A stretch of 64,000 bases of DNA, from contig NZ_VTHK01000005.1 of NCBI RefSeq assembly GCF_009765355.1, forward strand, positions 62,001 through 126,000, written 5' to 3'. A model generated the notes under the pieces. It saw only the letters and a list, made by a program, of their open reading frames with translations. It did not search any database and was not told where the DNA came from. This stretch comes from Amycolatopsis anabasis (GTDB taxonomy: Bacteria > Actinomycetota > Actinomycetes > Mycobacteriales > Pseudonocardiaceae). Below are positions 42,902 through 51,260 of this stretch, one piece after another; the first letter of the stretch is position 1; every line of letters begins with the position of its first letter. The translations under genes were made by a program, and so were the position numbers.

Positions 42902-44082
42902 GCGTTCCCCAGCCACCACAACCGGCTGGCGTCCCGGGCGATCGTGGCCAGCAGCACGCCCCGGCCCCAGGGCGGCTGGTCCGCCACGGCCACCGCGATG
43001 CCCCGGCTTTCTTCGGGAAGCGTGAGTTCCCGCCAGTTCCCGCACCGCCGGTCGGTGGACCACAACCGCGCCCGGCCGTTCGCGGTGGCGGCCACCAGTA
43101 GCCGATCGCCGTCGGCCACCAGCCCGGCGACTTCCGGCAACTGGCTCCCCGTCATCGCTGGTTCGCCGCTGACCGGTGCGCCCCAGGCGTCGCCGGGCCC
43201 GCTCTGCCAGCACACGAATCGCTGCGTCCCGCCGTCCGGCCCGTCGTACCGGACCGTCACGCCGACGGCGACGCAGCCCGCGGTGTCGCACGCGATCCGC
43301 TCGGCGCTGGTGTTCGCCGCACCCTCGGGCACCCCGAGCGGTGCCCGCCGCCAGCCGCGGCCGTCCACCGAACTCCAGGCCAGCGGATCGGTCCGCGGTG
43401 AACCGCTTCCGGCGCCGCGGACCTCGCCGACCGCCACCAGTTCCGCGCCCCGCCCCGCGGCGCCCCGCATGCTGGTCTGCCCATCCGGGGTGCTCTGCAG
43501 CGCGGGCTCGTCCACGCGCGCCCACTCGCGGCCGTCGGGCGAGGTCCACGCCGAGGCTCCCGGTCCGCCCCGCTCGTGGTCCCACTGACCCACCAGCAAC
43601 GCACCGGACGACGTGGCCGCCGACGCGGTGACCGCCATGGCTCGCGGACCGCCGAGCAGCTCGACCGGCTGCGGATACTCGACGAGCCCGCTCGCCGCGC
43701 CGGACCAGATCGTCAGCCGGGGGTTTCCGTGCGCCCCGCCGAACGCCTGCCCGAGCGCGAGGATCCGCTCGCCGCTCACCGCGGGGAGGGTCAGCTCGGC
43801 CTGCCGCCCATAGCCGCTGCTCGCCTGGAGCGGGACCGCTCGCCATCCGGCACCGGGCGACCCGAGCCAGGCGCCGGGCGCGCGACCGTCCGCACCGGGA
43901 ACCGAGCCGACCGCCAGCAGGTCGCCGCCGAGCCGCGCGAAGCCCAGCACCCGAGCTTGCGGGGCCGGTGCGTCGACCGGTCGCCAGCCCCCTGGCACTG
44001 GATCGGGTCCGCGCGGCGTGCCGCAGGCGGCACCGGCGACCGCGGCCACCACCGCCGCGATCACCGCGAGCGCCCGGCTCAG
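42898..44082 (-). CDS. Putative secreted lipoprotein, beta-propeller-like
   Basis: About 394 residues. SRALAVIAAVVAAVAGAACG at the N-terminus is a lipoprotein signal with lipidated Cys about 20. The rest shows repeated strand patterns with WSSVDGRGW, WTSPDGREW and WSTDRRCGNW, reminiscent of sialidase/photosystem-type beta-propeller blades. No ATG or GTG gives a full signal peptide; a CTG at 44082 overlapping the TetR stop (CTGA) does, so a CTG start is proposed. GTG 44064 would truncate the basic n-region. The open frame continues far upstream through the neighbouring genes, but those codons are not real. Confidence 0.65.
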   Translation of the reverse strand: MSRALAVIAAVVAAVAGAACGTPRGPDPVPGGWRPVDAPAPQARVLGFARLGGDLLAVGSVPGADGRAPGAWLGSPGAGWRAVPLQASSGYGRQAELTLPAVSGERILALGQAFGGAHGNPRLTIWSGAASGLVEYPQPVELLGGPRAMAVTASAATSSGALLVGQWDHERGGPGASAWTSPDGREWARVDEPALQSTPDGQTSMRGAAGRGAELVAVGEVRGAGSGSPRTDPLAWSSVDGRGWRRAPLGVPEGAANTSAERIACDTAGCVAVGVTVRYDGPDGGTQRFVCWQSGPGDAWGAPVSGEPAMTGSQLPEVAGLVADGDRLLVAATANGRARLWSTDRRCGNWRELTLPEESRGIAVAVADQPPWGRGVLLATIARDASRLWWLGNA

Positions 44083-44624
44083 GGGAGTTTCCCGATTCCG
44101 CTCAGGAGCGTGCTGTGCACCAGGTGGAAGGCGTCCCGCGGCGCGAGCGTGCCGTGCCGGATCCCGTCGGCCGTCGCCGACACGAGTGCGCCCAAGGCGT
44201 AGCCGTACCACCGGTGGGGAAGGTCCCGCCGGACCGCGCCTTCTTCGCGTGCCCGGTCGAAGAAGTTGGACAGCCGATCTTCGAGTTCCTCGCCCCGGGC
44301 CACGTAGTCGGGATCGTCGAGGAGTTCGGGCAGGAGTTTCATCAGGCTCAGCAACTCGCCGACTTCGAGCATGCCTTCCACGAGCGCGGAGAGCGCCTTC
44401 TCCGGCGGGGCGGTCTCCAGTTCGGCCTTGTCCATCGCGGTGCCCAGGTCCTCGATCGTGCGCTGGGCCAGGGCCCGCACGAGCGCTTCCCGGGTCGGGA
44501 ACGAGCGGTACAGCGTCGACCTGCTCACGTTCGCCGAAGTGGCGACTTCGGAGAGCGAGGCGCCGGGATTGCGGGCGAGGGCGCGCCCGGCCAGCTGCAG
44601 GAGATCCGGCGGCGTCCTCGGCAT
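44079..44624 (-). CDS. TetR-family transcriptional regulator
   Basis: 181 residues. An N-terminal TetR helix-turn-helix (about 10-55; GASLSEVATSANVSRSTLYRSFPTREALV) is followed by an all-helical ligand domain. ATG 44624 gives the normal start; an upstream in-frame codon at 44678 lacks support. It is divergent from a CocE-type hydrolase, with an imperfect palindrome between, so it probably controls that gene and the overlapping lipoprotein gene downstream. Confidence 0.85.
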   Translation of the reverse strand: MPRTPPDLLQLAGRALARNPGASLSEVATSANVSRSTLYRSFPTREALVRALAQRTIEDLGTAMDKAELETAPPEKALSALVEGMLEVGELLSLMKLLPELLDDPDYVARGEELEDRLSNFFDRAREEGAVRRDLPHRWYGYALGALVSATADGIRHGTLAPRDAFHLVHSTLLSGIGKLP

Positions 44625-44634
44625 GGTCGAAAGT

Positions 44635-44651
44635 GTTGCGTTTGAAACAAC
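44635..44651. promoter_or_regulatory. Candidate TetR operator
   Basis: GTTGCGTTTGAAACAAC: 4-bp outer arms GTTG/CAAC are symmetric and part of the inner bases match. It lies 11 bp upstream of the TetR start in the divergent gap, the usual place for an autoregulatory site. Confidence 0.4.
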
Positions 44652-44754
44652 CCTGGTCAAGGTGGGACGTTTCGGCACTCCTGCCCCGGGTAACTTTTCC
44701 TTGCCGGATCAAGGACTCCGGGTCACCTCCGGTGCGCCAGGCGGATGCCGTGTC

Positions 44755-46479
44755 ATGGGCGGCATGGACAGGAGCATGATCCGGTGGAGCGTCCCGATAC
44801 CGATGCGGGACGGGATTCGGTTGCGCGGTGACCTCTGGCTGCCCGGATCGGCCGAGCCCGCGCCGGTGATCATTTACCGCACCCCGTACGGCCGCGCCGG
44901 AATGGACGGGTACGAGGCGCTGCGTCCGGTCGACGCGGCTCGCGCCGGTTATGCCGTGCTCGTGCAGGACACGCGCGGATGCTTCGAATCCGAGGGCGAG
45001 GCCCGCCCGGCGATGTGGGACCAGGAGGGACGGGACACCTACGACACCGTCGAATGGGCGGCCGGACAACCGTGGTGCGACGGGAACGCGGGGATGGCCG
45101 GCGCCTCCTATCCGGGCATGGTGCAGTGGGCCGGGGCGGGGCTGCGGCCGCCGCATCTTCGCGCCATCGCCCCGATGATGGCCACCGACGGGCCGCTCGA
45201 CCGCGCGGAGACCGGCGGAGCGATCCGGCTCGACCACTACCTCGGCTGGGCCGCGCTGATGGCGCTTTCCTGGATGCGCAGGGAGGAACGGCACGGGCGC
45301 GAGATCGATCCCGAATCCCTGGCCCGGGCCGCGGCCTTGCTCGACGACACTTCGCCCCGGACGGCGCTTTTCGATTTGCGCGCGGCATTGCGGATCGACG
45401 GATCCCCGTACGATCTGACGCGCCACGTGCTGGTCGATTCCCTTGACACTCCGGTGTTCCCGTTGCCGGACATCAGCATTCCGACGCTGCTGGTCGCCGG
45501 ATTCTTCGACGTGTTCTCCGCCGCGACGATCCGCTTGCACCAGCGGATGACCGAGCTGCACGGGGAAGGCGACCGGCACCGGTTGATCATCGGCCCCTGG
45601 GCGCACGCGGGCGGGCTGCCCAACACCCAGGGCACGCTGAACTTCGGGGTCACCAGTTCCGGGGTCGCCTCCGGCCTGCCCGCGAAACACCTCGCGTTCT
45701 TCGATCACTACCTGCGCGGGCGCCCGGGTGAGCGGGAAACGCGCGTCGAGTACTTCCTCATGGGCGCGCGCCGCTGGCGCACGGCCACGAGCTGGCCGCC
45801 ACCGGGGACAACCCGGCGACGCCTGTACCTGCACGGCCGCGGTGACGCGCGCGACGAGGTTTCCGGCCGCCTCGCGGAGAATCCGGCCCCGGCCGGTGAT
45901 CCGCCGGAGAACTACGGGTATGACCCGCACGATCCGGCGCCCAGTCACGGCGGCCGCCTGCTGGCCACCGGCGATCTGGTCGGCGGCCCGTTGGACCAGC
46001 ACCACCTGCTCCGGCGCGCGGACGTGCTCGCCTACACCACGGCCCCGCTCGGCGGAGCCCTGGATGTGATCGGACCGGTCGAACTGCGGCTGCGGGTGGC
46101 CAGTTCGGCCCCGGACACCGATTTCGCCGCCAAACTCGTCGACGTCACCCCGGACGGGCGGTGGATCCTTGTCTGCGACGGTTTGCTGCGGGCCCGCTAC
46201 CGGGCGGGTTTCGAACGGGAGATACCGCTGCGGCCGGGCGAACCGACCGCGCTGACCGTGGACCTGGGGCACACCGCCTGGCGATTCCGCGCCGGGCACC
46301 GGCTCGGCGTGCTGATCACGAGCAGCAGCTTTCCGCATCTCGACCGGAACACGAATACCGGCAACGCGATCGGCACCGACGACCGGGCCGAGATCGCGCG
46401 GCAGACGGTCTTTCATGCCGGGGACCTCCAATCGTATTTGCGCTTCAGCGTGGACGGGCAGGCGCCGAGCACGGTGTGA
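44755..46479 (+). CDS. CocE/NonD-family acyl hydrolase
   Basis: Serine hydrolase related to cocaine esterase and X-Pro dipeptidyl-peptidase; 574 residues, typical length. Nucleophile motif GASYPG (Ser about 117), later GPWAHAGG with the catalytic His region, and the C-terminal jelly-roll domain (about 350-574). It hydrolyses esters or amides; substrate unknown. ATG 44755 is used, with in-frame ATGs at 44764 and 44776 as alternatives; none has a strong Shine-Dalgarno. Divergent from the TetR gene. Confidence 0.85.
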   Translation: MGGMDRSMIRWSVPIPMRDGIRLRGDLWLPGSAEPAPVIIYRTPYGRAGMDGYEALRPVDAARAGYAVLVQDTRGCFESEGEARPAMWDQEGRDTYDTVEWAAGQPWCDGNAGMAGASYPGMVQWAGAGLRPPHLRAIAPMMATDGPLDRAETGGAIRLDHYLGWAALMALSWMRREERHGREIDPESLARAAALLDDTSPRTALFDLRAALRIDGSPYDLTRHVLVDSLDTPVFPLPDISIPTLLVAGFFDVFSAATIRLHQRMTELHGEGDRHRLIIGPWAHAGGLPNTQGTLNFGVTSSGVASGLPAKHLAFFDHYLRGRPGERETRVEYFLMGARRWRTATSWPPPGTTRRRLYLHGRGDARDEVSGRLAENPAPAGDPPENYGYDPHDPAPSHGGRLLATGDLVGGPLDQHHLLRRADVLAYTTAPLGGALDVIGPVELRLRVASSAPDTDFAAKLVDVTPDGRWILVCDGLLRARYRAGFEREIPLRPGEPTALTVDLGHTAWRFRAGHRLGVLITSSSFPHLDRNTNTGNAIGTDDRAEIARQTVFHAGDLQSYLRFSVDGQAPSTV

Positions 46480-46623
46480 CGGCGCTGAAGACTTCAAAGC
46501 CCGGGAATTCACAAAGGGGATGCAACGGCGCCGGAGAGCCCGGCGCGGACCATGCTTCGACCCTACCACAGATTCGAACTGATGTTCGAGCAGATTGATT
46601 GGGAGCGTTGCGGCCGGACCACT

Positions 46624-46689
46624 GGGTACCGCCGGTCACCCAGGAAGGCGCGAGCGAGTACTCCAGGACGACTCCCCGCGGCGGTACCC
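46624..46689. promoter_or_regulatory. Inverted repeat before the + arm of the ketosynthase cluster
   Basis: GGGTACCGCCG (46624-46634) is repeated in perfect inversion as CGGCGGTACCC (46679-46689), with 44 bp between, ending 18 bp before the first KAS III start. CTGGGT/ACCCAG adds a smaller inverted pair at 46622-46643. Possible operator for the cluster regulator. Confidence 0.4.
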
Positions 46690-46707
46690 GTCAGTAACTT
46701 CGGGATC

Positions 46708-47667
46708 ATGACCGGAGCAGTCTGGAGCACCAGCGGGATCGAAATCGTCGGCCTGGGCCGCTACTTTCCAGGTCAACCCATCGCCAACGAAGACCTCGTG
46801 CCCACCAACACCACGCCCATCGAACAACAGGTCCTCGGCGTCGGCGGGGTCCGCACCAGGCATCGCTGCGCCGACGACCAGGACCTCGCCGACCTCGCCA
46901 CGGAAGCCGTCAACCACGCGCTCTCCGACGCCGGGATCGACGGTTCCGAGGTCGACGTGCTCATGCTCAGCAACTGGACGGATCGTTGGTGCGCCCCGGA
47001 ATGGGGTGCGCTCGTCGCCACCCGGGTCGGCGCCGAGCACGCCATGGGGTTCGATCTCTGCGGTGGCTGCGCGGGATTCGTGCAGGGCGTGCACACGGCG
47101 GCCATGTTCCTCAGCTCGCCCGCGCACTACGAAACCGCGGTCGTCGCCTCGGCCGAACGGTTCAGCCGCCGCGTGCGCCCCGGGTCGAAGGGCGAACTCG
47201 TGGTCAGTGACGGGGCCGGGGCGGCCGTGCTCCGCCGCACCGGGACCTCCGGATTGATCGACTCCGCCTTCCACAGCAACGGCGAACTTTCCCACATGAG
47301 CACGGTGCATCCGGGCAACGGCTGGGTGCGCAGCCAGCCCGAGCTGAACGACGTCGCCGTGAAGCACGTCCTCATCGCGGTGAAGGACCTCTTGGCGCGC
47401 AACGACATCACCCCGGACGACATCGACTGGGTCGTCCCGCATTCGGCGACCGAACCGTTCAACCAGGCGCTTCGCGCGGAACTCGGCATCGATCCGGACA
47501 AGATCGTGAACAACCTGGCCACCCGGGGGAACCTGTCCAGCGCCTCGATCCCCACCACGCTCTCCGAATACGTCGAGCGCGGGACGCTGCAACGCGGCGA
47601 TCTGGTGCTCTCCCCATCCCTCGGCGGTGGCGTCTGGTGTTACGGCGGTCTGCTCTACCGGCTCTGA
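46708..47667 (+). CDS. KAS III (FabH-like) condensing enzyme 1
   Basis: 319 residues of the 3-oxoacyl-ACP synthase III fold. Catalytic Cys in DLCGGCAGF (about 118), His in VVPHSATEPF (about 247) and Asn in GNLSSASIP (about 277) give an intact triad. It shares the LSNWTDR segment with the KAS III at 58463 but not with the one at 57468. ATG 46708 is preferred; an upstream in-frame start at 46552 gives a non-homologous Arg-rich tail. First gene of the + arm. It could condense two acyl thioesters or transfer an acyl group to O, N or S; which is unknown. Confidence 0.85.
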   Translation: MTGAVWSTSGIEIVGLGRYFPGQPIANEDLVPTNTTPIEQQVLGVGGVRTRHRCADDQDLADLATEAVNHALSDAGIDGSEVDVLMLSNWTDRWCAPEWGALVATRVGAEHAMGFDLCGGCAGFVQGVHTAAMFLSSPAHYETAVVASAERFSRRVRPGSKGELVVSDGAGAAVLRRTGTSGLIDSAFHSNGELSHMSTVHPGNGWVRSQPELNDVAVKHVLIAVKDLLARNDITPDDIDWVVPHSATEPFNQALRAELGIDPDKIVNNLATRGNLSSASIPTTLSEYVERGTLQRGDLVLSPSLGGGVWCYGGLLYRL

Positions 47668-47684
47668 CTCAGGGAGTGAACACA

Positions 47685-48968
47685 GTGGACACACGGGACA
47701 CCATGCTCACCGGCGTCGGGTTCTGCCTGCCGGGCAGCGGCGGGTTGTGCGCGAGCCGCAAACAGTTCTGGGACGCGATCTCCACCGGGCAGAGCTTCCT
47801 CGACCAGGGCGACCTCTACTTCGGCTCGATCGACGCCGATCTGGTCGCCCAGGCCGCCGAGCGGCTGCCCGATCTTTCGCTCCGCTACCTCGAGGCGTAT
47901 TCGCGAACCCAGCTCTACGGACTGATCGCGATGGCGCAGGCCTGCCAGGACGCCGGGCTCGCCCCGCACCGCGGCGACCTCGCCGAAGCCACCGTGCTGA
48001 CCGCGCGCCACGGGCTGGACACCTGCTTCGAGATCCAGCAGGACGCCGTCGAGGCCGACGCCGACGCGCTCACCCAGCCGCAGGCGCGCCGGTTGATCTC
48101 CCGCACGCTGCTGTCCGGGTCCACAATGGACGTGAGCGGGGCGCAGATCTCGGTGCTCAACACCACCGGCGGCAGCATGTCGGTCGCGGTCGGCTGCGCC
48201 TCCACCGGGGTGCTCGTCGGCGTGGCGCACCGGATGCTGCGCACCGGCGAAGCCGATCTGGTCGTGCTCACCGGCGCCGATCACTACTACGTCGACCGGC
48301 TCCAGGAGTTCGGCCCCGTTTCGGCGAAGGCCGCGGAGGGCAGCGGCCACGCGACCGACGCCACCTACCACCGGCCGATGCGGCCCTACGACGCCCGCAC
48401 CACCGGCGCGAACATCGGCAACGGCGCGGTCACCCTGATCCTGGAAACCCGCGAGCACGCCGACGCGCGAGGCGCGGATCCGATCGCCCGGGTGCTGGCG
48501 CAGAGCACCCGGCGCAGCCCGCAGGCCAGCGCCCTCGCGGTCGATCCGGACGGCATCGGCCCCGCGCTCGCGATGCGCGACGCGTTGCGGCAAGCCGGAA
48601 TCACCCCGGACGAGGTCGACTACCTCAACGGCGGCGCCGAAGGGGACGCGATCTTCCACCGGGTCGAGACGAACGCGCTGCGGCAGGTCCTCGGCGAACG
48701 CGTGGCCGGATTCCCGGTGAGCGACCAGGAAGCCGCGTTCGGGCACAGCGGCGCCCCGCTCGGCGCGCTGGGGGTCGCGGCCACCGGCCTGATGATCGCG
48801 AACCAGGAGATCTGCCCGGCGACCGGCTGCGAACAACCCGATCCGGCGTGCGGTTTCGACGTGGTGACCGGGAATTCGCCCCGGCCCGCGCGGATCCGGC
48901 ACGCGTTGAGCACCAACTACGGCATCGGAATGGTGTCCAGCGCGGTCGTCCTGGGCGGTGCCCGATGA
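47685..48968 (+). CDS. Ketosynthase (KAS II fold) with degenerate active site
   Basis: 427 residues with a FabF-like thiolase fold. Cys171 (VGCASTG) and His354 (FGHSGAPLG) are kept. The HGTGT loop reads NGGAEGD, so the first catalytic His is Gly317, and the usual Lys before the second His is Glu349. Normal decarboxylative condensation is therefore unlikely; acyl transfer, or service as a non-catalytic partner of the canonical KAS II at 61126, are possibilities. Starts at GTG 47685, 8 bp after AGGGAG. It overlaps the two-domain SDR by 4 bp (ATGA). Confidence 0.83.
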   Translation: MDTRDTMLTGVGFCLPGSGGLCASRKQFWDAISTGQSFLDQGDLYFGSIDADLVAQAAERLPDLSLRYLEAYSRTQLYGLIAMAQACQDAGLAPHRGDLAEATVLTARHGLDTCFEIQQDAVEADADALTQPQARRLISRTLLSGSTMDVSGAQISVLNTTGGSMSVAVGCASTGVLVGVAHRMLRTGEADLVVLTGADHYYVDRLQEFGPVSAKAAEGSGHATDATYHRPMRPYDARTTGANIGNGAVTLILETREHADARGADPIARVLAQSTRRSPQASALAVDPDGIGPALAMRDALRQAGITPDEVDYLNGGAEGDAIFHRVETNALRQVLGERVAGFPVSDQEAAFGHSGAPLGALGVAATGLMIANQEICPATGCEQPDPACGFDVVTGNSPRPARIRHALSTNYGIGMVSSAVVLGGAR

Positions 48969-50473
48969 CCGGGCGGATCGCGGCCGCCGGGGCGATGCGC
49001 ACCTCCTCGCTGCACCTGTGCGCGCCGGTGGTCGAGGTCGACGCGGCCAAGAGCGGGCTCGCGGGCGAGGCGGTGACCGGGCTGCTCCGCGACGCCGGGT
49101 TCACCACCGCGGCCGCCGGGAACGGGACCCGCCTCGACCACGGCGCGTTCTGCGCGATCCAGCTCGGCAATGCCGCCCTCGGCGCGAGCGGGAGCTGCCG
49201 CGGCCTGCGGCGCTCGGTGGTGGCCGAGGCCGCGAGCCGGATGGCCAAACGCGGCGGCGGCCGGATCGTCCTGGTGACCGACGCGAACCCGTGGCCCGCC
49301 GCGGGGGCCAACGTCGACCAGTCCGCGCGGCAGATCGCCGATCTGCACTGGTGGCAGCAACTCGCCGCGCGGGTGGCGCGCTACGGCGTGCGGATGAACA
49401 CGGTCCGGATCGGCTACTCGCCCTTCCTCGGGCACGCGTTGTCGCAGCCGTCCGAGGCGGATCTGTTCGCACACCAGGTGATCCGGCGCCCGGTCACCGA
49501 GACCGACCTCGCCTGCGCGCTCACCCTGCTGTTCAGCAAGGGGATGAACGGCATGGTCGGCGAGGTGCTCCCGCTCGACGGCGGGGTCGATTCGGTCCTG
49601 GTCCCGGTGTCCGCGCCGGGGACGGTCCGCGCGGACTTCTCGACCGTGCCGCCGGCGAATCCGTGGCCGCTGACCGGGCGCACGATCATGATCACCGGGG
49701 CGAGCAGCGGAATCGGCGCGGAGACCGCGATCGAACTGGCCCGGCGCGGGGCCGATCTCGTGCTCACCGCCCGGCGGCAGCGCGAACTGGACCAGATCGC
49801 CGGGGCCGTGCGCGAACACCTGGGCACCCGGGTGTGGACGCTGTCCGCGGACCTCGCCGACCGGGAAACCCCGGCGCTGCTGGCGAAGCAGGCGTTCGAC
49901 GAGGCCGGGATGGTGCACGACCTGGTGTACGCCGCGGGCATCCTCACCCGCGACGAACCGGGGGCGGACAGCCGCCCGCACCGCGAGCGCAGTTTCCGGG
50001 TGAACACCCTGTCCTACGCGGATCTCGCGGAGGAGTTCGCGGCGCGCTGGGTGGAGCGGAAGCACCGCGGGTCGATCGTCGGGGTCTCCTCGGTCAGCGC
50101 CCAGTCCGCCCCGGTGCCCCAGGTGTACAGCTACGGCTCCAGCAAGGCCGCGATGGCGCAGCTCGGCTCGCATCTGGCGGTGACCCTGGCCCGGTACCGG
50201 ATCCGGGTCAACTCGGTGCTGCCGGGCATCGTCCGCACACCGATGACCGACGCCCAGGATCCCGCGTTCGTCTCGGCCTCGCTGCGGCGCATCCCCGCGC
50301 TGCGCCTGTGCGAACCGGAGGACATCGCGGCGGCGATCGGTTACCTGGTCAGCCCCGCCGCGTCCTACCTGACCGGGGCGCAGCTGCGGGTGTGCGGCGG
50401 CTCGGCGACCCTGCGGACCCTGCCCGCGCTCGGCAAGCGGAAATCGCCGGAAGGCGTCGAACTGACCGCGTAA
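48965..50473 (+). CDS. Two-domain SDR, degenerate N-half and intact C-half
   Basis: 502 residues. The N-terminal half (about 1-215) follows the SDR C-terminal pattern (VRMNTVRIGYSPFLG, MVGEVLPLDGG) but has no glycine-rich cofactor motif. The C-terminal half (about 235-490) is a complete SDR: GASSGIG (about 244), VSSVSAQ and YGSSK catalytic residues, VLPGIVRTPM. The layout recalls the high-molecular-weight FabG proteins of actinobacteria, which act on CoA thioesters. As a 3-oxoacyl thioester reductase it would follow the condensing enzymes. ATG overlaps the preceding stop (ATGA). Confidence 0.82.
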   Translation: MTGRIAAAGAMRTSSLHLCAPVVEVDAAKSGLAGEAVTGLLRDAGFTTAAAGNGTRLDHGAFCAIQLGNAALGASGSCRGLRRSVVAEAASRMAKRGGGRIVLVTDANPWPAAGANVDQSARQIADLHWWQQLAARVARYGVRMNTVRIGYSPFLGHALSQPSEADLFAHQVIRRPVTETDLACALTLLFSKGMNGMVGEVLPLDGGVDSVLVPVSAPGTVRADFSTVPPANPWPLTGRTIMITGASSGIGAETAIELARRGADLVLTARRQRELDQIAGAVREHLGTRVWTLSADLADRETPALLAKQAFDEAGMVHDLVYAAGILTRDEPGADSRPHRERSFRVNTLSYADLAEEFAARWVERKHRGSIVGVSSVSAQSAPVPQVYSYGSSKAAMAQLGSHLAVTLARYRIRVNSVLPGIVRTPMTDAQDPAFVSASLRRIPALRLCEPEDIAAAIGYLVSPAASYLTGAQLRVCGGSATLRTLPALGKRKSPEGVELTA

Positions 50474-50486
50474 GGAAAGGAAATCG

Positions 50487-51260
50487 ATGGCGGAGAACCT
50501 CGCCGGGAAACATGTGCTCGTGTCCGGAGCTTCCTCGGGAATCGGCGCTGCCGTCGCCGCCGCGCTCGCCGACGAGGGGGCGCGCGTCACCGTGGTGGGC
50601 AGGCGCGCCGACCGGCTGGCCGCCGTCGCGGCGTCGATCCGGGACGCGGGCGGGGTGGCGCACGGCGTGCCCGCGGATCTGAGCGATCCGGAGGCGCCCG
50701 AGCGGATCGTCGCGTCGGCCGAGACCGAACTCGGACCGGTCGACGTGCTGGTGAACAACGCGGCGGTGGCCCGGTCCGGCCCGCTCGCCGACCTGCGGCC
50801 GCGGCACTGGAACGTGGCGGTGCAGGTGAACCTGACCGCGCCGCTGCGGCTGGCGCAGCTCGTGGTCCCCGGGATGCGCGCCCGCGGATACGGCTGGGTG
50901 CTCAACATCGGCTCGGTGGGCGGGCTCCGGCCGATGCCGCGGACCGGGCCGTACTCGGTGACCAAGAGCGCGTTGCACTTCATGACCGCGGTGCTGGACG
51001 AGGAGAACCGGGATCGCGGCGTCCGGGCGGTCTGCCTGTGCCCGGGCTGGGTGCGCACGGAGATGCCGCTGGACCCCGAACTCGCCGGGGTGCCCGCCGA
51101 GGCCCTGCTCGAACCGGAGGACCTGGCCGAGGCCGTGCGGTGGGTGGTCACCCGGCCCGCGCGGATGACGCTGGGGCCGATCGTGCCCGTGGTGCCCTCG
51201 GATCCGCGGACTTCGGTCGAGCGGGTGTGGTTCGACCGGTTGGCGCAGAGCCATGCCTGA
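50487..51260 (+). CDS. SDR family oxidoreductase
   Basis: 257 residues. GASSGIG at about 14-20, NNAAV about 92, Ser of NIGSVGG about 144 and YSVTK about 156-160 give a complete classical SDR. It begins after AAGGAAAGG and overlaps the AMP-ligase gene by 8 bp. Probably a ketoreductase or alcohol dehydrogenase in the cluster pathway; the step is not known. Confidence 0.87.
   Translation: MAENLAGKHVLVSGASSGIGAAVAAALADEGARVTVVGRRADRLAAVAASIRDAGGVAHGVPADLSDPEAPERIVASAETELGPVDVLVNNAAVARSGPLADLRPRHWNVAVQVNLTAPLRLAQLVVPGMRARGYGWVLNIGSVGGLRPMPRTGPYSVTKSALHFMTAVLDEENRDRGVRAVCLCPGWVRTEMPLDPELAGVPAEALLEPEDLAEAVRWVVTRPARMTLGPIVPVVPSDPRTSVERVWFDRLAQSHA

Noticed and set aside
44083..46569. Upstream continuation of the lipoprotein reading frame through the TetR and CocE loci
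   Set aside because: The frame stays open by composition only; both overlapped genes have clear motifs, and a lipoprotein signal marks the real start near 44082.
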